A stretch of 41,738 nt of DNA, taken from assembly GCA_028868825.1 (NCBI GenBank), contig JAGWTU010000047.1, forward strand, positions 1-41,738, written 5' to 3'. Below are positions 36,128 through 41,738 of this stretch, piece by piece. Made by a program: the position numbers and the translations under genes. Source of the DNA: Burkholderiales bacterium. GTDB taxonomy: Bacteria; Pseudomonadota; Gammaproteobacteria; Burkholderiales; Burkholderiaceae_C. Numbering within the stretch: position 1 is the stretch's first letter; every line of letters begins with the position of its first letter. The notes under the pieces were generated by a model, which worked only from the letters and a program-made list of their open reading frames with translations, made no database searches and was not told the origin of the DNA.

Positions 36128-36943
36128 CTAGGTGGGGCGGCCGAGGAAGGCGACCGTCGTGTAGCGCACGGTGAGCGCGCCGCCCGGCCCGCGATCGGCA
36201 TGCTGGGCATACACGGCGCGCACCGCGGCCGCGGCCTCGCGGCCCGCGGGCGAGTCCGCGTCGGGCATGTACGAGCGCGAGAACACGAGCGCGAGCAGCC
36301 CCGCCTCGTCGAGGCGATGCGCGTGCGGCCACTCGCGGATCTGCGGCGGCGCGCGGCCGTAGAAGCGCGGCGCGAGGCTGCGGTCCTCGTGCGCGAGCAG
36401 CGCGCCGCGGCGCGCGCCGCCGAATGCCGCGAAGACTTCGTCTAGCGCGACATGGAGCGGATCGGCGAGCACGCGGTCGTTCCAGATCAAGGCGACCTGG
36501 CCGAGCGGACGCAGCACGCGCAGGCATTCGCTGCGCGCGGCGTCGATGTCGAACCAGTGGAAGGCCTGCGCCGCGGTGACGAGGTCGCAGCTCGCCGGCC
36601 CGAGGGGCAGCGCCTCGGCGCGCCCGGCGGCGCTGCGGTAGCCGGTGCGCCGGCCGAGCAGCGCGTCGGCGGCGGCGCGCATCGCCGCGGCCGGCTCGAC
36701 GGCGACGACCGCGGCGCCGAGGTCGAGCAGGCCCTGGGTCAGCAAGCCGGTGCCGGCGCCGACGTCGACGATGGTCGAGGCGGCGCCGATCGCGCATTGC
36801 GTGCGCAGCCACTCGAACAGCGCCGGCGGGTAGTCCGGCCGCGAGACGGCGTAATTGGCGACCTTGGTCCCGAAGACCTCGGTCACGCCGCCTTGTCGGT
36901 CGTAGAGCGAGCGCAGCCGCGCGCCGCTGTCTTCTTCAGCCAT
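36128..36943 (-). CDS. Class I SAM-dependent methyltransferase
   Basis: 271 residues. The SAM-binding motif I is IVDVGAGTGLLTQGL (about 58-72), followed by an acidic VAVEPAAAM strand and the AAQAFHWFD segment seen in methyltransferase type 11 proteins. The substrate cannot be told from sequence. It lies 19 bp upstream of tag on the same strand. Confidence 0.85.
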   Translation of the reverse strand: MAEEDSGARLRSLYDRQGGVTEVFGTKVANYAVSRPDYPPALFEWLRTQCAIGAASTIVDVGAGTGLLTQGLLDLGAAVVAVEPAAAMRAAADALLGRRTGYRSAAGRAEALPLGPASCDLVTAAQAFHWFDIDAARSECLRVLRPLGQVALIWNDRVLADPLHVALDEVFAAFGGARRGALLAHEDRSLAPRFYGRAPPQIREWPHAHRLDEAGLLALVFSRSYMPDADSPAGREAAAAVRAVYAQHADRGPGGALTVRYTTVAFLGRPT

Positions 36944-37011
36944 GCATCCGTTCCCCGCTCGAGGCGAGCCGGCCGCATCATAGATAAAGGCGCGCTCGCC
37001 GGCGGCGGCGC

Positions 37012-37743
37012 TCAATCGAAGTCGACGAGCTCGAGCGTGCGCTTGCCGCCGGTGACGAAGCCCGAATGCGCCGTCTCGGTGCGCTCGATGCGCGCGAGGC
37101 CGACGCCGCGGCAGTACCACTCCAGCGTCACCAGCGGCAGGTCGCTCCAGCCCGTGGCCGGGTCGGCGTAGAGGTGGACGGCGGCCGTGCCGCGCACGCG
37201 CAGGCAGGGCGCGTAGGCGCCGGCCGGGGTCTCGATGCGGTCGTCGACGGCCTCGATGCGGTAGCTCATCGGGATGCTGGGGTGCGTGTAGCGGATCTCG
37301 CGCGGGAACTCGTTGCGCCGCATCAGCAGGTAGGCCGTCGTGTTCGACTGCCATTGCGTGCCGACGGCGTAGGGCGCCTTCAGCACCGGGCGCGGCGGCT
37401 GGTCGGGCACGGGGTCGGCCTGGAGGTCGTTCTTGCTCGCGACGCGGTAGATGCCGTCGGCCTCGACGCGCAGCCAGTAGTCGACGCCGCTGCTGCTGCG
37501 GCGGTGCCAGGCGGCGCCGCCGACGAGGTCGTCGCGGCCCAGCGTCTTCATGACCTGGGTCTCGCGCGTCTCGCCCTCGTCGCCGCCGGTGGTCGTCACG
37601 CGGTAGGTCCAGCGATGGCCGGCGGCGAGCGGGAACCAGTCGCCCGCGGCCTGGTCCTGGCCGCAGCCGGCGAGCAGCGTGGCGGTCATCACCGCCGCTG
37701 TCAGCACCGCCGTCACGGGCGCCATCGATGCGCGGCGCATCAT
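37012..37743 (-). CDS. Hypothetical lipoprotein
   Basis: 243 residues. The signal ends in LLAGC (Cys25-26 region), so it is probably lipid-anchored. The rest looks like a beta-rich secreted domain: WFPLAAGHRWTYRV near the start, YAVGTQWQS, RIETPAGAYAPCLRV, and EWYCRGVGLARIE near the end. This pattern recalls periplasmic lipoproteins of unknown function in which two Cys may pair. Last gene of a five-gene run from the PqqB-like gene; the ATG overlaps the previous stop. Confidence 0.7.
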   Translation of the reverse strand: MMRRASMAPVTAVLTAAVMTATLLAGCGQDQAAGDWFPLAAGHRWTYRVTTTGGDEGETRETQVMKTLGRDDLVGGAAWHRRSSSGVDYWLRVEADGIYRVASKNDLQADPVPDQPPRPVLKAPYAVGTQWQSNTTAYLLMRRNEFPREIRYTHPSIPMSYRIEAVDDRIETPAGAYAPCLRVRGTAAVHLYADPATGWSDLPLVTLEWYCRGVGLARIERTETAHSGFVTGGKRTLELVDFD

Positions 37744-38234
37744 TTCTCCGGCAACTGCGGCACCGGCAGGTCGCCGAGCTTGATCACCGTCTCGTCGTTG
37801 CCCGGTCGCAGCCACGACAGCCCGCCCTTGCGCACCTTCGGCTCGGTCGTGCCGACCTGGCTGACGCCGTCGCGGATCTTCTTCTTCGCGTCGTTGAGCA
37901 GGCCGTGCAGGTCCTTCGCGTACGGCAGCCGGTAGGCGCGCGGCTGCGCCGCCGGCTTGCCGTCCTCGAGCGCGTTGACCCAGACGTAGATCGCGCCGGG
38001 CTGCTTCGCGGTGGGCTCGTCGATGACGGCGGCGAGCAGCACGAAACGCTCGGGCAGCGTCTCCGCGGCGGGCCAGCCCCAGACCTCGCGGATGGCCTCG
38101 TAGGCATGGAAATAGAACAGCGTCACGCCGACCACGAGCAGGCCCTTGAGCCAGCCCGGCCACGACGACCACAACAGCGCCAGCAGCGCCAGGAAGGCGA
38201 GTGCGGCCAGGCTCAGCACGACGGTCAGGGTCAT
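37740..38234 (-). CDS. Hypothetical membrane-anchored protein
   Basis: 164 residues. The N-terminus holds one or two transmembrane helices (about 2-22 and 29-45). A soluble part follows with a WVNALEDGKPAAQPRAYRLPY stretch and a Lys-rich segment. I do not recognise the family. It overlaps the ExbD-like gene upstream and the lipoprotein gene downstream by 4 bases each, so it is probably part of the same machine. Confidence 0.65.
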   Translation of the reverse strand: MTLTVVLSLAALAFLALLALLWSSWPGWLKGLLVVGVTLFYFHAYEAIREVWGWPAAETLPERFVLLAAVIDEPTAKQPGAIYVWVNALEDGKPAAQPRAYRLPYAKDLHGLLNDAKKKIRDGVSQVGTTEPKVRKGGLSWLRPGNDETVIKLGDLPVPQLPEK

Positions 38235-38839
38235 AGATGTTGGACGAGCGATTTGGGCAGGGTGTTGATGTTCACGACCTTGCCGTCGGGCAGGATCGTG
38301 AAGCGCGCGGCGGTGGCCTCGTCGCCCTGGCGTGCGAGCTTGAGCTGGCCGTAGTAGACGACCTCGGCGCGCGGGTTGACCTTGACGATCGAGATCGTCA
38401 CGTCGACCGGCAGGTGGTCGCGCGATTCGTAGTACTGGACGTTGACGGTGAACTCGCCGGGGACGATGCCGCGGATCGCCACCACCTCCTGGCGGAACGG
38501 GCTCGTGATCCTGTGGCCGTTGACGAGGATGCTGTCGGTGGCCTCGCCGCGGTCGTCGCGGTCGAGGTACATCAGCCCGGCCTCGCGCTGGCGGAACCAG
38601 ACGAGGTTGCCGGCCGGGTCCTGGACCCAGGTGTCGATGTCGTCGGGGTTGTTGTCGGGCCAGTTGACGTTGATCAGGTACTCGGCCTTGGACGGCACGT
38701 CGCCGGCCTTCAGCGCCTTCGGGTTCATCGCCAGCAGCGCGACGATGAAGCAGAAGACGAAGGCGATCAACATGTTGAACAACATGTCGTAGAACGGATC
38801 GACCTCGGCTTCGGGGCCGGAGCGGCGGCGGCGGCGCAT
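38231..38839 (-). CDS. ExbD/TolR-like protein with an unusual periplasmic domain
   Basis: 202 residues. A short Arg-rich cytoplasmic N-terminus leads to one transmembrane helix (about 17-38) with DPFYDMLFNMLIAF, in which the Asp matches the proton-binding Asp of ExbD/TolR/MotB. The periplasmic part is not the usual ExbD fold. DIDTWVQDPAGNLVWF and GIVPGEFTVNVQYYES resemble beta-sandwich domains of the DUF2135 kind. Directly after an ExbB-like gene (15 bp), supporting a proton-driven stator pair. The energised target is unknown. Confidence 0.6.
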   Translation of the reverse strand: MRRRRRSGPEAEVDPFYDMLFNMLIAFVFCFIVALLAMNPKALKAGDVPSKAEYLINVNWPDNNPDDIDTWVQDPAGNLVWFRQREAGLMYLDRDDRGEATDSILVNGHRITSPFRQEVVAIRGIVPGEFTVNVQYYESRDHLPVDVTISIVKVNPRAEVVYYGQLKLARQGDEATAARFTILPDGKVVNINTLPKSLVQHL

Positions 38840-38854
38840 CGGCCTCGGTTCCCG

Positions 38855-39568
38855 TCAGCGCGGCAGCGGCGCGAGCCCCTGGCGCTGGACCTCGGCGACG
38901 AGCGCGTCGGCATAGCGGTCCAGGCGCGTCAGCTGCAGGCCGAGCACGATGTTGGCGACGAGGCCGACCATCGTCGTCAGCAGCGCCACGCCGAGGCCCG
39001 TCGTCAGGCTGCGCAGCAGGTCCTGCGACTGCGCCGGGTCGAAGCTCTGTGCGCTGCCGATGTTCAGCGCCAGGATCGAGAAGCCGATGACCTTGCCGAG
39101 CAGGCCGAGCTTGAGCTGGATGCCGTTGACCCACCACGCGGTGGTGTGCGGGCCATGCGTGTGTTCGAGCAGCAGGTCGAGCGCCGTCGCCGGGTCGCCG
39201 CCGGCGTTCGCATGCAGGTATTCAGCCGCCCAGCCGCCGCCACCGGCGCAGGCCCCGCGCTGCAGCTGCAGCACCCGCCCGCGCGCGCCGCACCACAGCG
39301 TCGCGGCGGCGAAGACGACGATGATGACGAGCGTGATCCCCGTCGGATCCGACTTCAGCAGCAGCGCCCAGACCCCGCGCAGCCCGAGCAGCCAGGTCGC
39401 GAAGCCGAGCACGCCGGCGAGCGCAAGCCATTCGAGCCAGAGCGGCTCGGCTGCCTCCGCACCGATCGCCCGCGGCCCACCCAAGCGGACGCCGCGGAAC
39501 CGGCTGGGCGGGGCCGCTGCCGTCGCCGCTGGCGACGAGGCGCCGAACGGGCTACGAGGCATGCTCAT
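38855..39568 (-). CDS. MotA/TolQ/ExbB-like proton channel protein
   Basis: 237 residues. Predicted helices lie near 45-65, 78-95, 150-172 and 188-212. The C-terminal LTTGLGVALLTTMVGLVANIVLG segment is the conserved part of the MotA/TolQ/ExbB family. The N-terminal 40 residues are Ala/Pro-rich and probably disordered. The start overlaps the stop of the PqqB-like gene (ATGA). It pairs with the ExbD-like gene downstream. Confidence 0.72.
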   Translation of the reverse strand: MSMPRSPFGASSPAATAAAPPSRFRGVRLGGPRAIGAEAAEPLWLEWLALAGVLGFATWLLGLRGVWALLLKSDPTGITLVIIVVFAAATLWCGARGRVLQLQRGACAGGGGWAAEYLHANAGGDPATALDLLLEHTHGPHTTAWWVNGIQLKLGLLGKVIGFSILALNIGSAQSFDPAQSQDLLRSLTTGLGVALLTTMVGLVANIVLGLQLTRLDRYADALVAEVQRQGLAPLPR

Positions 39569-40494
39569 AGTTCGATGACCATGCCGTCATGCGCCACCTC
39601 GATGCCATGCGCCGCCAGCGCGCGGCGCTGGCTGCCCTGCTCGTCGAGGATCGGGTTGCTGTTGTTGACGGCGGTGAGGATCTTGCGCGGCGCGGCGACC
39701 TTGCTCAGCACGTCGAGCATGCCGGCGCGGCCGTCGTGGCCGCGTTGCGGCAGGTGGCCGAGCTGGCTCGCGGTGAGCGGTGAGAGTCCCGCCTCGGCCA
39801 GCTCGTCCTCGTGCCAGAAGGTGCCGTCGACCATCACGCAGTCGGCGCCGCGCAGCCATTCGAGCTCGTTCTCGCCAACGGCGGCCAGCGCCGGCGAGTA
39901 GAAGAAGCGCTGGCCGTTGCGCCGGTCCTCGATCTGGATGGCGATGCTGCCGCCGACGATGTCGCCGCGGTGGCGCGCGTGCGGCGGTGTCGCACCCGGG
40001 ACGGCGACGGCGCAGAACGCGAGGTCGTCGAAGCCGGCGATCTCGAACTCGGCGCCGCGCGCTGCGCCGGCCACCGGCAGCATGTGCCAGCGCACGGCGC
40101 AATAGCTTTCGAGCACGCCGAGCAGCGGCAGGTCGGCCGTCAGATCCTCGAACACGATCGGTGTCGTGTAGACCTCGAGCCCGGCGCTCTCGCGCAGGCT
40201 GAGCAGCCCGGCGACGTTCTCGAGCTGCGAGTCGGTGAGCACGACGGCCTTGATCGGCGTGTCGCGCGGGCCGCCGCGCGGATGCAGCGCCGGGTTGTCG
40301 CGGATCTGCTGCGAGATGTCGGGCGAGGCGTTGATCAGCACCCAGCGCTCGCCGTCGGCCGAGACCGCGACCGAGCTCTGCGTGCGCGACGGCGCCGCGA
40401 ACCGGCCGCTGCGGAACGCCGCGCATTGGCGACACTGGCAGTTCCACTGCGGGAATCCGCCGCCGGCACCCGAGCCGAGTACGAGTATCTTCAT
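39565..40494 (-). CDS. PqqB-like metallo-beta-lactamase-fold protein with altered active site
   Basis: 309 residues, the length of PqqB, with clear family features: LGSGAGGGFPQWNC, the structural zinc CXCXXC (C19, C21, C24), NASPDI, VDGTFW, LGHLPQ and NPILDE. However, the TDSQ(L/I)DH motif is TDSQLEN here (E92, N93), and the His of the usual HINNTNP stretch is Ala275. These are positions expected to bind the active-site metal in PqqB, which hydroxylates the PqqA-derived substrate. No pqqA, C, D or E is nearby. It may be a paralogue with another role, so I give no symbol. First gene of the run that includes the ExbB/ExbD-like pair; preceded by a strong sigma-54-type promoter. Confidence 0.75.
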   Translation of the reverse strand: MKILVLGSGAGGGFPQWNCQCRQCAAFRSGRFAAPSRTQSSVAVSADGERWVLINASPDISQQIRDNPALHPRGGPRDTPIKAVVLTDSQLENVAGLLSLRESAGLEVYTTPIVFEDLTADLPLLGVLESYCAVRWHMLPVAGAARGAEFEIAGFDDLAFCAVAVPGATPPHARHRGDIVGGSIAIQIEDRRNGQRFFYSPALAAVGENELEWLRGADCVMVDGTFWHEDELAEAGLSPLTASQLGHLPQRGHDGRAGMLDVLSKVAAPRKILTAVNNSNPILDEQGSQRRALAAHGIEVAHDGMVIEL

Positions 40495-40552
40495 GCGTTG
40501 GGGCCGGTCGGCTGGCGGACCATCTTCTGCTTCTCCCTCGGATTCCTGCGGC

Positions 40553-40566
40553 GGCGATTGATCGCC
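40553..40566. promoter_or_regulatory. Inverted repeat near the sigma-54 promoters
   Basis: GGCGAT-TG-ATCGCC is a perfect 6+6 inverted repeat about 70 bases upstream of the predicted plus-strand start at 40629. That is a plausible distance for an activator site, but such short GC-rich palindromes arise easily in this genome. Confidence 0.3.
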
Positions 40567-40580
40567 AGGCTCCGGGCGAA

Positions 40581-40596
40581 TGCAATACCCATGCCG
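40581..40596 (-). promoter_or_regulatory. Sigma-54 (-24/-12) promoter for the PqqB-like operon
   Basis: Read on the minus strand the site is CGGCATGGGTATTGCA, against the consensus TGGCAYR-N4-TTGCW. Only the first base differs, and the GG-N10-GC core is exact. Transcription would start near 40570, 76 bases before the PqqB-like ATG. Confidence 0.6.
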
Positions 40597-40602
40597 CGGT
40601 GT

Positions 40603-40618
40603 TGGCCCCGGTTTTGCG
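40603..40618 (+). promoter_or_regulatory. Possible sigma-54 (-24/-12) promoter for the MBL-like gene
   Basis: TGGCCCCGGTTTTGCG has the exact GG-N10-GC core and TTGC, but differs from the consensus at three other positions. It lies back to back with the minus-strand promoter, 6 bases away. A start near 40629 leaves a 38-base leader before ATG 40667. Confidence 0.45.
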
Positions 40619-40666
40619 GCTTCCGAGCACCACCGTTGTTCCAATTCGCATCAGGCTTCCAAACAC

Positions 40667-41647
40667 ATGACACAGGGTATGCACCGAGGCGCTTTACAGT
40701 CGGCAACAAGGCGCCTTGTGGCAACCCTGCCACTCTGGCTTGGGCTGTCTTTGCCGATGCTCTGTCGGGCCGCGTGCAGCGGTGATCTGCCGCGGCTGCA
40801 GGCACTGGGCCCGGCGACCTGGTGGGTGGCCGCCGCGCGCGGCGCGCCCGATCCGGGCAACGGCGGCGTCACCGTGCAGGCCCTGGTGGCGCGCGACGGC
40901 GAGGCCCGCATCTGGCTCGTCGGCAGCGGCCCGACGCCCGCCTACGGCGCCCGCCTGGCCTGCGCGATCCAGGCCGCCACGGGCGCCGCGGTCACCGACA
41001 TCGTCGACACCCGCGCCGCGCCCGAACTCGCGATGGGCAGCGTCGCGTTCGCCGGCGCGCGCATCTGGGCGCTGCCCGACGTGATGCGGGTGATGCAGGC
41101 GCGCTGCGCCACCTGCCAGGCGAACCTGAAGGCCGAGATCGGTGCGGTCGCGGGCGCCTCGCTGGTGCCGGCGTCGATCCGGGCGCCGACGCGCTCGGTG
41201 GGCGAGGGCGACCGCGGCAGCGTCGGCCCCTTCGACTGGATCGCCTTCGAGCGCGCGCCGGGCGAGCGCGTGCTCGTGCTGCGCCACCGCGCCGACCATG
41301 TCGTCGTCGCCCAGGGGCTGGTGTGGGCCGGCGACGTGCCCGATCTGCGCAACCTCTCGACGGCGATGCTCGAGCGCAGCCTCGTGGCGCTGGAGGACTG
41401 GATCGGCTCCTCCGACGCGCTGCTGGGCGAGCAGGGCGGCGTCGCCGACGCGCGGGCCCTGCGCCGCGAACTCGACTACCTCGCCGCGCTGCGCGGCGTC
41501 GTCGCGCCGGCGCTTGCGCGCGGCGATCTGCTGGGGCAGGACGCGCTCGAGCTGCCGCCATACGCCGCGCTGCCGAGCTACGCGCAGCGGCACCCGCTCA
41601 ATGTCCAGCACCTGTGGGCGGAACTCGAGCCCGGGCTGTTCCGCTAG
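40667..41647 (+). CDS. Secreted metallo-beta-lactamase-like protein lacking the metal motif
   Basis: 326 residues with a Sec signal (cleavage near CRAA, about 36). The layout resembles the metallohydrolases found beside quinoprotein dehydrogenases (quinoprotein relay type), judged from memory: a core strand leading to VTDIVDTRAAPELAMGS, and a late VVVAQGLVWAGDVPDLRNL segment. Where active members have THxHxDHxxGN, this one has TRAAPELAMGS (115-125), so all three zinc-binding His and the Asp are lost. Probably a non-catalytic relative. A CATC pair is at 147-150. ATG 40667 is chosen because the signal peptide follows; ATG 40679 is also possible. Confidence 0.6.
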   Translation: MTQGMHRGALQSATRRLVATLPLWLGLSLPMLCRAACSGDLPRLQALGPATWWVAAARGAPDPGNGGVTVQALVARDGEARIWLVGSGPTPAYGARLACAIQAATGAAVTDIVDTRAAPELAMGSVAFAGARIWALPDVMRVMQARCATCQANLKAEIGAVAGASLVPASIRAPTRSVGEGDRGSVGPFDWIAFERAPGERVLVLRHRADHVVVAQGLVWAGDVPDLRNLSTAMLERSLVALEDWIGSSDALLGEQGGVADARALRRELDYLAALRGVVAPALARGDLLGQDALELPPYAALPSYAQRHPLNVQHLWAELEPGLFR

Positions 41648-41678
41648 CGATCACGCCGGCCGGCGCCGACGCAGCGAT

Positions 41679-41738
41679 TCACGGCCCCGGCGGCCGGTTC
41701 CAGCGCAGCTTGCGGTAGATGGTGTTGCGGCTGATGCC
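41679..41738 (-). CDS. C-terminal helix-turn-helix of a Fis-type regulator, partial
   Basis: Only the last 19 codons are in the window: GISRNTIYRKLRW plus a Pro-rich tail, then TGA. GISRNTxYRKL is the recognition helix of Fis-type domains at the end of sigma-54-dependent activators (AcoR/NtrC type). It converges on the MBL-like gene with a 31-bp gap. The two sigma-54-type promoters nearby make such an activator a sensible neighbour, but the ATPase domain lies beyond the edge. Confidence 0.6.
   Translation of the reverse strand, partial: GISRNTIYRKLRWNRPPGP

Noticed and set aside
37012..40494. Zorya-type anti-phage system because of the ExbB/MotA-like gene
   Set aside because: The channel protein lacks a long cytoplasmic tail, its partner has no OmpA-type domain, and no nuclease or helicase gene is adjacent.
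39565..40494. A PQQ biosynthesis operon
   Set aside because: Only a PqqB-like gene is present, with altered active-site residues, and no pqqA, pqqC, pqqD or pqqE can be found in the window.
41654..41665. Perfect palindrome CGCCGGCCGGCG as a terminator or operator
   Set aside because: It has no loop and no T-run, and such GC palindromes are common by chance in this composition.

Overview
The window is very GC-rich and densely packed. Most genes start with ATGA, GTGA or TTGA overlaps. Protein similarities point to a betaproteobacterium, probably Burkholderiales, with a quinone and cytochrome repertoire unusual for that class. The main theme is anaerobic respiration onto extracellular acceptors. 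The window encodes a menaquinone pathway, a CymA/NapC-type quinol dehydrogenase, a 14-subunit complex I, an MtrA/MtrB-type outer-membrane conduit and three decaheme lipoproteins of the OmcA/MtrC type. All calls come from reading the sequence; no database was searched.

Layout. 1-526: 3' end of a methylmalonyl-CoA decarboxylase gene (scpB). 678-6496 (+): menF-menD-menH-menB-menC, all overlapping. 7527-6534 (-): a monoheme cytochrome c and a tetraheme NapC/NirT/CymA protein, lying inside the men cluster. 7720-9150 (+): menE. 9236-9712 (+): a cyclic-nucleotide-binding-domain protein with no DNA-binding domain. 9713-10038: a gene-free stretch with several hairpins and a terminator. 13128-10039 (-): decaheme lipoprotein 1. 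26504-13331 (-): nuoA to nuoN, with an unusually short nuoG. 26748-35474 (+): decaheme lipoprotein 2, a small secreted helix-hairpin-helix protein, decaheme lipoprotein 3, mtrA and mtrB. 36943-35503 (-): a class I methyltransferase and tag. 40494-37012 (-): a PqqB-like protein, an ExbB/TolQ-like protein, an ExbD-like protein with an unusual periplasmic domain, a membrane protein and a lipoprotein. 40667-41647 (+): a metallo-beta-lactamase-like protein that has lost its metal-binding motif. Right edge (-): the C-terminal helix-turn-helix of a Fis-type, probably sigma-54-dependent regulator.

How the genes fit together (inference). NADH would be oxidised by the Nuo complex and electrons passed to menaquinone. 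The CymA-like protein would oxidise menaquinol and pass electrons, perhaps through the small cytochrome c, to MtrA inside MtrB, and then to the surface decahemes. FNR/Anr-like boxes (TTGAT-N4-ATCAA, exact or with one or two mismatches) lie before menF, the menE/cytochrome c divergent region, the CNMP-domain gene, decaheme 1, nuoA and decaheme 2. The whole system may therefore be one oxygen-controlled regulon. menA and menG/ubiE, needed to finish menaquinone, are not in this window.

The right-hand part looks like a separate module. It has two back-to-back sigma-54-type promoters, two metallo-beta-lactamase-fold proteins with degraded active sites, and a proton-channel-like ExbB/ExbD pair of unknown purpose.
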